Assembly: GCA_036023115.1 (NCBI GenBank)
Contig: JAYKKT010000079.1
Location: forward strand, 17,013,501-17,077,500
Direction: 5' to 3'
DNA: 64,000 nt
DNA from: Brasenia schreberi
Taxonomy: Eukaryota; Streptophyta; Magnoliopsida; Nymphaeales; Cabombaceae
The notes beneath the pieces are model-generated. The model ran no database searches. It saw only the letters and a list, made by a program, of their open reading frames with translations, and was not told where the DNA came from. Shown here piece by piece: positions 39,081 to 52,700 of the stretch (positions are counted from its first letter, which is position 1; every line of letters starts with the position of its first letter). A program made the position numbers and the translations under genes.

Positions 39081-41046
39081 AGCTCTGCTACTTCATGCGA
39101 GATCGTGTGACCTGAAATGAGGTGGGGATTGAGCCTGGTCTTGCAAGTTCGTTTCCGAGTTCCACCTATTGAAGAACCGAACAGGAACCCCGAACCGGAG
39201 CTGGCAACTCTAAGTTGCTTCTTTGTTCGTTTTGGATCCCACTTTCATTTCATAAACAATTTAAACAAAACCTGATCGAAAGTGGAACTGTCATGAAACC
39301 AGACCTGAAACCAGCAGAACCAAAACCGGACTCAAACCTGGACTTGGCTGGTTCGATTCTTGTTCCAAGATCCAGTGAAACGGTCTTCGTTTACTTGGAA
39401 TCGGCCAGGTTAACTCGAATATAACATTGAAGCTAACCAGTGTGTCATGCTTAAATAAAGCCTGTGGTGGTGAACTGTAATTTGTAACGAGGTGCAACTA
39501 TTCTCTCCCTCTATCAATGACAAGAAGTCGAACAGTGCATCCAAGCAAAGCGACATGCTTTCGAACCAATTACATTTATATCACATTCATATACATATTT
39601 TTATAGTATATAATTTGATAAAGTTATTCATGTGTGTATATACATATATATATTTCAAGTGTTCAGTAATAATATATATTTTGATACATATAATCATATA
39701 TACAAAATTACAAGTCATAAAAAAAGGAAAAAGCATGATGAAAATACAGAAGAATTATCACATTTTCAAGTATAAATTAGAATATTACAAGCAATATCTA
39801 CTATGGATGCCCCACCCTCTATGGAACTCATGACCTTCAATATGAAGGTTCGGCTCCAACTCAATAATCAAAGGCGAGAAATACAAAAAAAAAAGAGAAT
39901 TGAAAATTCCTGTTTTCGTGAGGACAAAGCTGCATGACAGCGATTGATGCCTTCACTTTTGAATTATATTATGAATGCAATCATAGTCTTTATCGTGCCG
40001 TTCAACACATGGTGAACGGAATGCAAGAAAGCTTTCTCCTCGTCTTAAGACACGAGACACGTTATTCTTTACAGGACTAGACACAAGGCCAAGTTAGAGT
40101 GTCGATGTGACAACAAAACAGCCTTTTCAGAGGGGGAAAGATGGAGGGCATGGGCATTTATCTGACTCGGTAGAAAAAGGCAAAATCCGCCGAGCTGAAA
40201 AAGTTAAAAGCCAACATTTGGCCTTCCGCTGTCCCTTCCTATTACATTCTTTTTCTTTCTTTATTTTTTTTCCTTTGAGTCGTTCAACTAAATTCTATCT
40301 CGCAGAAAGCAATAGCTCTCGTCTCTACGGGTTTAATTAGACACGTTCGGTTTTAGTTACTTAGGAATGTGAAACTATAATAGTTGGTTTTGGTTTGAGT
40401 TTGGAGCAGTTTGGAACCGATAATTTTATTAAAAAATAAATTTTATAATTAAAAAAAAAATTACTGGAACCGACTGTTTAAAACTGTAGGTTCCAATTTC
40501 GTAAAAAGTGAAACTGGAGTCGAACCATGTGAGCCCCCATTTTAAGTATGGTTTTGGTTTCTACCCTTTTCGATCCTCGTTGAAAAGTCAAGCCGGTGGA
40601 TTCAACTCACGAGTTGAGTTTGATAGCCCGGACGTGCATTTGGCTATGGCAGCTTTGGCTTCTCGATTGTACGAAAAGAAAACTATTTTTTTATAGAGAG
40701 AAAGTAACAAAGTGTCATGGGACACAGAAAGGTTCCAATGTAGCTGCACTGACCCAAAAACAAAAGTACGCACAAACCATTACTGTTGAGCCATATCAAG
40801 ATGCACTAGTTTGCAGATGTGGTAGGGTGCCTCATGAAGTTATAGCTGCTTGACACACGCCATGGGTATCGAACTCGTGTTTGTGTCAAGCTTTTAGCTT
40901 GTAACTCTAGCCCATAGTCATACCTTCGTCACGAAAGTGGAGGCAGGCTGCATGTAAACAATATATATATATATATATTATATGCAAGCTATGTTCAAAC
41001 CAACTTCAACCATCCTATTTAAAAACAGGAGTGATTGAGATTAAAA

Positions 41047-41048
<2 letters not shown>

Positions 41049-41083
<35 letters not shown>
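41049..41083. repeat. (AT)n microsatellite
   Basis: An uninterrupted AT dinucleotide run of about 35 nt in intergenic DNA. Confidence 0.9.
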
Positions 41084-41085
<2 letters not shown>

Positions 41086-41437
41086 ATAATAAAGTACCAC
41101 AGAAAAAGTACATGCACTTTTTACTTTTTTATTTTGAATATCAACAAGCTCTTTGATGAAATGTTTGAGACTAGTTTGAAGTGGTTTGCATCCTCCAATT
41201 TTTTTTTTATGTATGTTTTCCTCTCTCTATATAATCATACATAGGAAAACTAGATAATGTCCGTACTAACACTTGCTCATTCATTCGTTTTCAGTGATAT
41301 CAGTGTAATTTAAAATTTTTAATTTTTTTTAGAAAAGTAAGAAATATAATTTTATTATACTCATGCCACCAAAAAATAATTGGTGGACAAATATCAAAAT
41401 AGGATCCAATCATTCTATATATGTGTGTTTGTGCATT

Positions 41438-41537
<100 letters not shown>

Positions 41538-42061
41538 GTAGAGAAATTAGTACATGCACATCATGTTTAAACATTCTCAAATATCTCAACTGTCCATCTT
41601 GAAAATTAATGGTTAAGATCTTTGAATTAAAAAACAACTTATACCAAGTGCATTTATTGTGCCTGTAAAAAGTAAAACTTACTTTTTTATATATTGAATT
41701 TTAATCACCAATGACACGGCGGTTGAGATTTAAAAGCATGTATAAGCATGGTTTGATGTGCACATGAACTGACCTCTCTGCATAAGTATATCATGTAATC
41801 AAATAAATTAGAAAAGCTAAACTAAACAACTCTCTCATTAACCAGGGCTCCCTGACATGGACTCTTAGTTGCTGCTACGACCTATAGTACTGAACAGCCA
41901 CGTTATCGTGTCACAATTCACATGGGACACTCGTATAAGCATGACACTCAAGAGCAGTAATTATTTTAAAAAACTTACGAATAATACAGAAATTCTGTTA
42001 TATGAATATAGCAATATCAATCTTGCATTTAACTTTCGCAAAAACACAACGTAGCTGCACC

Positions 42062-42181
42062 AAGAACGTTACCTCAACGGCGAGGCGCTTTAGCAACGTT
42101 GCTGCTGATGGGGAGTTCGATTCCTAAAGGGCAATATGTGTGTTTTAGTAGGCTTCGCCCTCCTCTTGTAACAAAAAAAAA
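42062..42181 (+). mobile_element. tRNA-derived SINE with poly(A)-like tail
   Basis: Plus strand: TTACCTCAACGGCGAGGCGC (A box), GTTGCTGCTGATGGGGAG, GAGTTCGATTCCT (B box), and a terminal CCTCCTCTTGTAACAAAAAAA. It is the best-preserved member of the family in the window. I find no clear target duplication. Confidence 0.78.
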
Positions 42182-42589
42182 CCCTAGTTGTGTCCAACCC
42201 AAAAGAAACGTGAATGCATGTCCCAGGGTCTCAAACGCGTGCATGTCCCGTTGGAGGTGAGCCCGGCCACAAAAAGGATTTGGATATGGGCATTGTTGAT
42301 TCTAGCACTAATGGACTTGAATTGGACCTGGAAAAAAGTCCGACACCATGGATTCAAATAATTAAATGGAACCAATTCATAATTATGTGGGTACGTCTCA
42401 TATGGTTTCTTGACTCGTATACAAAGCGGTGTCAGATAACAAGTCGATGAAAGCAAGTATGCTCTTTCGAATCTCTCACAAACAAACTTATATAACCCAG
42501 ATCCAAGCCACAAACCCATATCCAAGAAGATCCCATGTTGGAGTTGGCTAGCTGAACTCACTGAGTCTATCTTGGTTGTCAAAGGATCC

Positions 42590-42593
<4 letters not shown>

Positions 42594-42624
<31 letters not shown>
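42594..42624. repeat. (AT)n microsatellite
   Basis: An AT/TA dinucleotide run of about 30 nt in intergenic DNA. Confidence 0.9.
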
Positions 42625-42627
<3 letters not shown>

Positions 42628-43659
42628 ATATAATCCACGTGCTTGTGGAACTAATTGCATCAAATATGGGTCAGACTCATCGTGCGGTGACCGAACCAAC
42701 TCGGTCCAATGTCGAAGATCTCTGACCAGATCTTGTGGGGTCTATAGCAAAAGGAGTCTATGTTCTCTTGAAGTAGTACAATTCTTTGTTGGAAAGACCC
42801 GATCCGTTAGTGCTGTAGCCAGATCTGGTTTGCCCGCTTCGGACCCCTTGACAGCTAATCCAGATCGTGCAACAACTTTTCTCCTTTCTGGTTCCGCCAA
42901 GCACCACAATATGTCAATATTTTTATTGTAAAGAAGTAGAAAGTTGTGCACACGAACAACCAATCCAAACGAAAATTCTCTGGCTAGTAGGCATCACAAC
43001 CAAGTCTGTTAGACCTCAAAGCAGTATTAAGATCCAGACCCAAACATGAATGTGACTTTTGCCCGCCTACTTAGTCTTGGTTCACAAGAGAGAAAAAAAC
43101 CCGCTCTACTGCAGGGCTGGGCAAGGCAAAGAAGACCAGCAAGCTAGGCAGGGTGGGTAAGGATTGGGTTTAAGGTAAACCCACCACCCTCTCTCATCTC
43201 GACACACACACATATGCGTGTTAATATAAAATATACGTGCATGTATATATTTTTTATATACATACTAAGTATATATTTTGTATAAAGTTGATTTTATCTT
43301 TGGTATAAAATATATAATATTAACTGATTTTGTTTAAAACTTAATTTTTATAGGTTGAAATGGAGCGGGACAGGTGCGAGTTTGATTCTTAAGATCCCCG
43401 GGGCAGGGCAGGGCCAAACAAGAGGTCTCCAGTGCGGGTGGGGTGATTCCCAAGATCCGATCCATCTTCAGGGTGCTATAACAGTTATGTTACTCGTAAG
43501 CCTTAAAACCAAATAAATCCTGGGAATGATCCATAAATTGGTACGGCTATCATTATACAGATTCACTTCAGGTGGGAATGATGCGAATAGTATTCAAATA
43601 GCATCCTCATTTATTCATATTAATTATTGTCATTGATATTCAAATTCTTTTTCTATGGT

Positions 43660-43775
43660 AACAGTGGGAGGTATAAGCCAGGTATGCACGCCCCAAGAAT
43701 CGAACTCACCACCTTCATTTGTGACTCGAGAGCCCTGCCAGGTGGGCTAAGGCCCTGGGTGCTGCTATATAATCT
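43660..43775 (-). mobile_element. Probable tRNA-derived SINE, diverged
   Basis: Minus strand: GGCCTTAGCCCACCTGGCAG (A-box-like), GGTGGTGAGTTCGATTCTTG (B-box-like), then a run toward CTTATACCTCCCACTGTTAC. The promoter boxes are at tRNA spacing but no cloverleaf is complete, so a functional tRNA is unlikely. Confidence 0.5.
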
Positions 43776-44454
43776 ACTTGAGCAGCATCTCGTCTAATCA
43801 TTGATATGTGTAGGATTGTCATACGGGACACGAACCCGTGTCCGACGAAAACAACACGAATACTGTTGTGTGTTTGGGTTGACCTGCTGCAATTACAATA
43901 TGTCAAAATTGTCGATATTATAACATCAATTGAAAAACTGATACAAATATGACCCAAGAAGTCTATGACGGCACCCACTCGAAGTAGAATGAAGAAACCA
44001 GGTTATGTTTGCATTGACCTGTTTCAGACCCGAACATGAAATGATACAACACAAGCATGGCCTAAAACACAAAGTTACCACCCCTAGACATATGGAAACC
44101 TTCTCATTAGATTTTCTTGGCAATGGACTGGGTCGGGATTGGATATAGCTCACCAAATCCGATTAATAGAACAATAGGTTAATGAACACTAAAGGGTTTG
44201 GAAATTCAAGTCCAAATCCATATCCAAAGAAGCACGACATATTCAGACTTCTACACCAGGTATTTTGTGGCATGTTTGAACAAAAAGTATTAAGATATGG
44301 TTTCATTGAAACGGCTATTCGGGTTAAGAGTCGGACACAACATTTCACATACTCCATGGAACAAAGTCAGTAAAGAGTTATAAAACTAATACATCATGTT
44401 ACTTTCCTGCTTGAGGATTTAACTAAAATGATAGTCTTACTTTAACTAACAATG

Positions 44455-44720
44455 ACATACAACAATAAAGCCTTCTCTCATACTAGATGGGGTCGGCACA
44501 TGGATTATTTGTTTTCATAGAGTCCCATCATATGCCATACTAAAAATTAATTCAACATAAGCGTTTAACATAAGCTGATCGTTCTTTATTGTTTTCTTCC
44601 AACACTTTTTTAGTCTTTTTCTTCTTTAACGTTTTCACAATCTAGATTCTCATACTTTCTTACTGGAGCCTACTTCGCTATCTTTCTAAATGTTTAGACC
44701 ATCTTAAATGATCTCTCATA
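44455..44720 (-). mobile_element. Degraded RTE LINE 3' end
   Basis: ACAACAATAAAGCCTTCTCT, CATACTAGATGGGGTCGG, GTCCCATCATATGCCATACT and GATCGTTCTTTATTGTTTTC follow the order of the reverse-strand RTE 3' region but with many changes. It ends near CCATCTTAAATGATCTCTCA. No target duplication is visible. Confidence 0.8.
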
Positions 44721-45138
44721 ACTCCGATCGTGCAAGCCTATGTTTGAAACGACACGAGAACTGAGACTGTGATACCTGAATTGCAAGTTTGCGGCTTGTA
44801 ATCATACAAGCCCAAGGGAGTGTTGCGAGGCAAGGATTACATAACTGAAACTCTATCTCCAATTTCAATGTGCCACCCCATGGAGATGGGGTGGGTTCTC
44901 ATAATTATATAAAAGGCAGAAAGCATCAAAAATTAAAACCGAGGGGAAGAGGCTTCCGTTTGATTAAATCAAACGATTTTAACGACCTTCCCGTCTTGTC
45001 AAGTTGCCTCGTCGCTCCTACAAGTGAATTTACGTCATTCCGCACAGGAAGGCCACAACCAGAAAGAATGAAGAAATGGAAGGGTAAGTTGGTCATCGTG
45101 GCATGGTGGAAAGGATCCGAAGAGTAACTGCAAGTGGA

Positions 45139-45165
45139 GTAACCAATTCTTTTATATAAGCGCAA
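45139..45165 (+). promoter_or_regulatory. CCAAT and TATA box of the kinase gene
   Basis: AACCAAT at 45141 and TATATAAG at 45153-45160 lie about 860 nt upstream of the kinase start codon, at the start of a GC-richer leader. Transcription would then start around 45185-45195 (inference from usual TATA spacing). Confidence 0.55.
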
Positions 45166-45362
45166 AGGAAGCGAGCAAAGCAATGCAAAGAACGGAGTGA
45201 GACGGAATATCCGGACGGAGACAAGCTAAATTATTTTTTTATTTTTTTTTCTTTGTCCCTCATTTTCTCTCTTTGGTGCTCGTCTGGTTGAGGATTCAAT
45301 CACTCTGTGTTAAGAAAATTTGGCATCGGGAAGTCATCTGGGTTATAAGTCACAGCAGCAGC

Positions 45363-45365
<3 letters not shown>

Positions 45366-45432
<67 letters not shown>
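45366..45432. repeat. (GA)n tract in the kinase 5' leader
   Basis: About 33 perfect GA units in the predicted 5' UTR. In plants GA tracts near transcription starts are bound by BASIC PENTACYSTEINE factors (established for the class, not shown here). Open frames through it translate only the repeat. Several upstream ATGs occur between here and the main start. Confidence 0.9.
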
Positions 45433-45436
<4 letters not shown>

Positions 45437-46018
45437 AAGCTTCTGTGTGTTCGTTTTCGACCATTTCATTGTTGGGGATCATCATTTTCAGGCGCAGTTT
45501 GTTCTCATTGTCGGATCTGAAAAAGTTGGTGCCTTTCCTTGCTTCCGCTTCTTCATTGCTTTTCTGTGGGTTCGTTTCTTTTGATGATTTGGAAGCCAAG
45601 ACGCTTCCTTTCTCTCTCGTTTATCCTTTGGTTTCGTCCCAGGGTGTATTCAGGAAAGCTGTCCGTTTTCTTCTTCTTTTTCTTCTGTATGTGTCAAAAT
45701 ATGGGTTCCTTTTGATGGTGATTCAAGCCGAGTGATTTCTTTTACGGTTTTCAGCAGTGATGTCGATTTTGGGCTCTTGTTTGAGGAATTCTTGGTGATT
45801 CTGGACATATTTTCACGCAATGCGCGTCTTGTTTCCTGTTTTCTTGGGCTACTCTGGGGGTTGAATCGATTTGAATATGGTTTTCAGCTCCTGGATAGAA
45901 CGGGCCTGACGTTCTTTTGTTGTTTTCAGAGCATTGTTGATCTGGGATCAAAGATGGACGGATTCTTTGTTGATCTGTGCGGTTTTGTTTCTTTGTGATA
46001 TCGACACTTGCTTGATCG

Positions 46019-49000
46019 ATGGCCGCATCTGGATTATCGGCGAACACCAGGAAAAATTTGTGTGTGCAGGTGGCATATCAGTCATCTTCTTCCCCATCAC
46101 CCAACTGCTCCCGGGAGTCCGCCATTTCCTGCGGCTCAAAGCCTTGTTCCGATCCATCGGCCTGTTATCATCACCATTACCATCACCATCATCACCACCA
46201 TCACCACCATCACCATCGTCAACCCTCTCCTCCCTCTTCACTTGATCCTCGTCAACTGCATCACGGGTCACTAAAATCGCCGCAGAACCATGCCACGGGC
46301 TCTGCTGTGTCTGCAAAGCATTCGAACAAGTCAGTTGAAGATCAAGGGATTCAGCATCCCGGTTCTCACAAGCACGCAAACAAAGGTTCTTCAGAGACTA
46401 GTCCATTGAGGCCAGCTAGCCATGAGAAACCATCACAAGAATCACAATTGAATCCGAGTTGCGTGCTCGGAAATTCAGTGAGAGCAGAGAATGCTCCCAC
46501 TCTCAATAGGCTTATAGCTGAAGGAGGGAATGATGCCATCATCACAACCAAATCACCCACCCCATCATCCTCAAACCAACTCACTGCGAATCACGCCACA
46601 AAAACTAGCAAGATTTTGGGGAACAATAGCACTGGCACGTTGTTGGTCGACAATGTATCTTCTCTGAAGCAGGTTTTTGCTGGCAGTAAGTTGCCTTCAG
46701 ATCCTGATTTGTCTGCCCAGACGCCGCAACAGATGGAAAATGTCCCTCCGCCCTTTATTTGCAAGGGCGAATGCCTGAAAGAAGTTCTTTCCAGTGGGCA
46801 AACTGATACTGGCAGCACTTATGTTACAGCTTCAGAAAGCATGCATGACACCGATCAGCTTGTTGAAGCTGAGGCCATCAAGGAGGTCACTCCTGATGCA
46901 AAGGTTAGCGATGGGGTGAGCTCTGCCGAGAAGGCGAGTGGAAACGGGAAACTTAGTGATTCTCAAGTAGATTTGGTTGAAAGTGGGAAAAGTAGTATGT
47001 GTAGAGGCAGTAACAGTAGTGATATTAGTGATGAAAGCAGTTGCAGCAGCAGCATAAACAAGCCTCACAAAGCAAATGACTCTAGGTGGGAAGCCATTCA
47101 AGCAGTTCGGGCAAGTGAAGGAGTTCTAGGACTCGGTCATTTTAGGCTTTTGAAGAGGTTGGGATGTGGGGACATTGGGAGCGTTTATTTGGCGGAGTTG
47201 TGTGGAACCAAATCCTTTTTCGCAATGAAGGTCATGGACAAAGCAGCTCTAGCCAGTAGGAAGAAACTGCTGAGAGCTCAGACTGAAAGGGAGATTTTGC
47301 AGTCTCTGGATCATCCATTTCTGCCCACCTTATACACTCACTTTGAGACCGACACTTTTTCGTGTTTAATCATGGAGTTTTGTCCTGGAGGAGATCTTCA
47401 CACTCTTCGACAGAGGCAACCAGGAAAATATTTTCCTGAAAATGCAGCTAGGTTTGTTCCTTGATCCACTTGAACATTTGCACTAGTTTGTGATCTTGAT
47501 ATCCTTTGCTACTTTTTCCATGAATGTATTGCTCGTCTAACATGAAATATCTGATGAACGCACTTAGCAACAGATCACATAAGGGTATTCCTTGGTGAAA
47601 ATGCTGATTGATGGAAGCCAATCTCATGATCAACTTAGCCTGGCGAGCTAGAAGCTCTATATTTTGGTTTTGGGCCTGGACGAGCTAGAAGCTGTATATT
47701 TTGATTTTGCACCTTAATTCTTGTTAGTGGTAGAACCAAATATGTGCATTCTATACATCCTTCCGTTTATTTATCTGTTGTTTCAACTTGTTCTCTTGCT
47801 AGTTGGGCAAAGAACCAACTCAGTCTATGTTTCGATGGTGTGTCCCTCGGATAGCCTGCCCATGCCTGGATTTTATTGAACTGTTTGATGGCGTCATGAT
47901 AGCTTATTTTGGACAATTGGTTTGAATACTTGTAAAGAAAGAAGAGAGCCAGAAAGTAGATGGTCGGCTTAGGCTTCCTTATTTAGTTCGCAACTATGGG
48001 AAGCATTCCGTTCATACTTGTATTTCTGCTCTTTTAGTAGGCATGCATTACAGTCATTTTGTCATTCCAAATTCTCTAAGATAAGCCTATAATGCTGAAT
48101 TTGGATAACTAGTTGGTGCTAAGGAAAAAGCTGTGAAGTTGATAAAGTACTCAATATGTTGAAAATCACGTCTAAAGCTTTGGTAAGAGGCCAACTAACA
48201 TTTGAACTTTCATGTCCTGCTTAATTTTCCATATTCGCACATAAATTTGGTCCTAGTTTAAGGACATCCTACTAATCTTTCTGGTCTTCTATTTGATGGA
48301 TCAAATGGCTCCTCCAACTGCCCTTTATTAATTTGCTTAGTGATGAAGGTTTTGAGAAGTTTGGTATCTTCTATTCCCGAACTGTAACAGACCTAACTCA
48401 TGGTTTTGAAGTTCTTCCATGTCTTAATTTGCTGCTTCATAATATGGGTTTGATGTGCTCATGTCCCATGGTGATTCTATGAACTCATTGGTTAAGCAGT
48501 GTGTTTTGAACTATGAATTATTTGAAGAAATTTTGTGAATACTGAGCTCTGCAAACAGCTGCGGGCCTAGAATTCTTTTCTTTTGTTTTGAGTGAGACGA
48601 AGTTTGGTTAGGTCAAATTCAGGTTAGGCGGTCTATACAGTTTTCCACAGTATTTGGATTGCAAGTGTAGATTTTCTGGACTTTTTTTGGATTTCATCCC
48701 ATGAATAGGTCCGCCACATTCTGCAAACTTAAGTTTTGTAGCTCTATGTTTTGCCTATAGTTACTTTAGTTCATCCTCCTTGTCTAAGAAGGCAATCTAT
48801 TGCTGCTGCTTCTAATTCCGTCATACTCTAGGTTTTATGTTGCTGAGGTCCTACTTGCGATGGAGTACCTACATATGCTTGGAATCATCTACAGAGACCT
48901 GAAACCAGAAAATGTGCTGGTTAGGGATGATGGCCATATCATGCTTTCGGACTTTGATCTGTCATTACGATGTGCTGTTTCGCCAACTCTAGTCAAGTCT

Positions 49001-49732
49001 GTAAATGCAGATGGAGACCCCTCCAAGAAAAACCCTGCATACTGTGTTCAACCTGCATGTATAGAACCCTCATGTGTCATCCAGCCCTCATGCGTGCAGC
49101 CCACCTGCTTTGCGCCCCGCTTCCTATCTGTCCTGTCAAAGAAAGAAAAGAAGTCAAAGCCAAAGCCAAAGCCAAAGCCCAAAATTGATGTGGGCAATCA
49201 AGTCAGTCCCCTTCCAGAGCTCATTGCAGAACCCACAAATGCTAGATCAATGTCTTTTGTAGGAACTCATGAATACTTGGCACCAGAGATCATCAAAGGT
49301 GAAGGCCATGGGAGTGCTGTTGATTGGTGGACCTTTGGGATCTTTCTATATGAGCTTCTGTTTGGCAAGACTCCTTTCAAGGGGTCAGGAAACCGTGCTA
49401 CCCTTTTCAATGTTGTAGGTCAGCCCCTAAGGTTTCCAGAATCACCAACAGTGAGTTTTGCTGCGAGAGACCTGATCCGAGGATTGCTCGTGAAAGAACC
49501 ACAGCATCGGCTTGCATATCGGCGGGGTGCAACTGAGATAAAGCAACATCCCTTTTTCCAGAGTGTGAACTGGGCTCTTATCAGATGTGCCAGCCCTCCA
49601 GATGTGCCAAGGCCATTTGAAATGGATTTCCCGCCAAAAGTAGAGGTACCATCAGCTTCAGAAAGTACAAAGAACACAGAAGGGGCGGACGTTAAGCCTT
49701 CAGGTAATTATTTAGATATTGACTTCTTCTAA
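46019..49732 (+). CDS. D6PKL: AGC1 (group VIIIa) Ser/Thr kinase, D6PK/KIPK-like, two exons
   Basis: Exon 1 is 46019-47451 and exon 2 is 48832-49732. The junction CAGCTAG|GTTTG .. CTCTAG|GTTTTATG restores ..NAARFYVAEV.., giving 777 residues. The kinase domain begins near residue 375 ([20 protein letters not shown]) with the ATP lysine in FAMK (404). Catalytic YRDLKPEN lies at 498-505, and DFD, diagnostic of plant AGCVIII kinases, at 518-520. A long insertion follows before [12 protein letters not shown] (APE 628-630), containing Cys/Pro-rich and KPKPKPK stretches. The C-terminus NYLDIDFF is a PDK1-docking (PIF) motif. The first 370 residues are low-complexity, Ser-rich, with a 15-His tract. 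Family role: plasma-membrane kinases that phosphorylate PIN auxin exporters (D6PK) or bind kinesin-like protein (KIPK). Which subgroup this is I cannot settle; the length lies between the two. The start codon is the first in frame; an intron in the leader is possible. Confidence 0.94.
47452..48831 (+). other. Intron of the kinase gene
   Basis: This 1.38-kb intron splits the kinase domain between NAAR and FYVAEV, a conserved intron position in AGCVIII kinases. I see no insertion in it. Confidence 0.85.
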
Positions 49733-52700
49733 TCATGTATTTTTGTTTTCTTGGTTTCATGATCTTGTTTGTTGCTCATTGTATTGAGAAGACCTGTTCT
49801 TCTTTATTGCTTTTCTCTTTGGTCATTTTATCTTGTTCGCGTTAAGGCTAGCAGTTTTTATGTTCATGTTGCTATTGTGGTTGCTGGTTCTTGTTCCTTG
49901 AGATTCTTTGATAGCTCACGAGGGTTGGCATGGTGGAGGGGGCCTGTGGCTGCTGGACAGAGTCAGGTGTTAGACAATCGTAAAGTGGACCACCGAATGT
50001 TGCAGTTGCTTGTGTGTGTTTGAGAGAGAGAGAGAGAGAGAGAGAGTTAAATGGTTAGAATTGCATCATTTGAAGGACACCATAAATTAATATCCTCAAC
50101 CATTGTAACAATGTCTTCATGAACAAAGCCGCCTCCTATTCCAAAAGGGGTGGAAGACATCTCCATCTGATATTTGACGAGCTCAAGGTAAACCAGGAGG
50201 TTTTGAATTTCTGAATGTAAAAAAATCGGCCCATCACCTATAAGAACTTGGACCAGGTTTGAGATCAGTCCATTAAACCAATTAGGTTTCGAGAATTGAT
50301 GCCGAAAACAATCTAATCGTTCAATGATCAGTTCCAATCCCATATTTGAAATGAACAAAGAGATGAATGGCAGTAAGAACACATTAAAACCGAACACACT
50401 AAGTTATGTTGATCCTTAATCGTTGTTATGCTCCATCTTATGTCATAACTCTAGAGATGAAAGATCATGTTAATATGTAACAAAGGAAGGAAATGCGTGA
50501 AAGGGATGAAAGTTCAACCTAATCTGAAGCATGATCTGCACGTTGGAGGTCGAGATCAATCACAAAACTTAACAGGTTATTGTTTTGGCTTACAAAGAAT
50601 CAGAGCTTTACCCACTTCAGAAGCTTCCCCAAGTCCAAATATTCTTTTTAAAGGAAAATTTATTGACCAGTCTTTATAAACATTATAAGTCAACCGCAAG
50701 TTTGTAATCATTGTCCCCTCAAAGATTGGTGAATTTAATGATTGACTGGATAGCATCGTAAACGACAAACCTAATGCCAATCTGATATTCATTTATGCTT
50801 TCAATGTGGTCAATGATCACTCACAATAGGTTCTTTAAAAAAGGAAGATTCTGCTACGATGGCGAGGCTGAAGCCAGATGCACGGCCCAGGTATGGAACT
50901 CATGACCTCCTAGCCAGGTGAACAATTGCACAACCTTATCAGCAACGTGCGGGTCGCAACAGAGCTTGTTAAAGAGCAGAAGACAAAGGCTGTTCATATC
51001 TTGTTGGCAAACTTTATTCCGTTCTTGTTTGGTTCGTAAACTCGTTTGAGCATAGTCGAACATGAATAAAACACATGCCAAGTTAGACGAGCTAACTACA
51101 GGCTTCTTCTAGAGTTAAAATGTTATTTTTGTATGTAATTTCGAGTAAAAGTTTAATATCTCGACATTAAAGCAAGTCAATCTCTATTTTCCACACAATT
51201 TTCTTGTAAATGGAATCATTTGATGACATTATACCCACTCAGTTCATTGGGTTAACATGGTTCTCTAGCATATATTCGTATAAAAAAGTTTTATGTACTT
51301 AATTAAATGGAACTAATACGGGTCGAGCCAAACCGAACATGCATTGATTGGGTCAAATCTTGTTATGAATCAATCACCAACAAGAGCCAAACTTATGAGG
51401 GGTCCAAGAAGAAACAAAGGCTCTTGCAGGTTTTTTGCACCAGCTGTATAAATCATATTAATTGACAAAGAAGAAGCTGACAGCAATAATAAATATATTT
51501 TTAAATGGTTTTGTCATCCCGAAGCAGCTCTTTTGCACTGCGCGGCTGTCCCCTTAAAATATTTTCCCTTTTATGAGGTACAAGATAGAGATATGCTCAA
51601 CTACATAAATCTTCAAATCAAAATCATAAAGTGAGGCTGCACAGTGAGCAATGACTCACCTGGCTAGGTTGTCGACTCAACAGTTGAAGGTCATGAGTTA
51701 GATTTTGGGGAGGTTGAGCTCACCCAGTTGCGTGTACAGTGCAATCAGAACACTTGCACAGACTGGTTGGTTGTGCAAGAGTTATGAGATCAACCTCCTC
51801 TGGTGCATTTGCATCAAAATTAAGTTGAAAAGGTAAGTTGAGACCAAAAACACACCCCAAATGGTCTCGGCAACCACCATCAAACAGGGACCTTACAAAT
51901 AGTCTTTTAGAGGGTGTTTGACTATGAGGCTTGGGCCTAGAACTGGATGTAGGAGTAACTGCTTTGGTGCACAATCAATAACTAGATCATATGACTACTT
52001 TTTACTGATTACGAGACCAACTCTCACTCCCAAAAAGTGGGCCACTAAAATTGGGCATGCAATGAGAGTTTTGCAAGCCCGACTTAGTAATCAAAGACCT
52101 ACATAATGTCAGTGCCTGGTTTTACACTGGCCAAGGTGAATGGAAGACCTGGCCAAGTGTGGCCCCCCGACTAGGTCCACTTGGGACAGTTCGAGGCGCA
52201 CATCTGGCTTCGGCCACCCCATTGTACTAAAAAGAAAAATAAAATTTCAAGTGACATAATGAAAGTTTTTCTTGCTTAGGGTACGTTTTACTCCAACCTT
52301 GAAGAGGAATCAAGTGTGACATGAGGTGACAGTTTCATGTTTAGGGTGGCATGTCACTTGATTTCCCGGGTCGGAAACAGGTCATCCCGAACATTCTCAT
52401 GTTACTTTAGGTAGATATAAACATGGAAATGCTGGGTTGTATTAGTGTTGGCCTTTCATGTGCCTAGCAATTTCTCATTTCAAGTCATGTCACTGCATGT
52501 CCAAAACACATTGACGTGAATGCAACTCATTTTCCCAATGCAATTTTGAGTAGCCAAGATCATGGACTTTTTGGATTGTGTTCACCACAATTTTTTATGT
52601 CGTGACTGAAATTGAGACCCCTAGTTGAAGCATGACGGTGCAATTGGTTGCAGGTCGCAACACTTACCCAAATCCATTCCGAGTAAACAGAATTTAAGTT

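Noticed and set aside
45300..45599. Frames of Ser-Leu or Arg-Glu repeats over the kinase leader
   Set aside because: They only translate the (GA)n microsatellite.
50047..50397. Minus-strand frame of 116 codons downstream of the kinase
   Set aside because: Reads plausibly in places but I recognise no family, and it overlaps the probable 3' flank of the kinase; not enough to call a gene.
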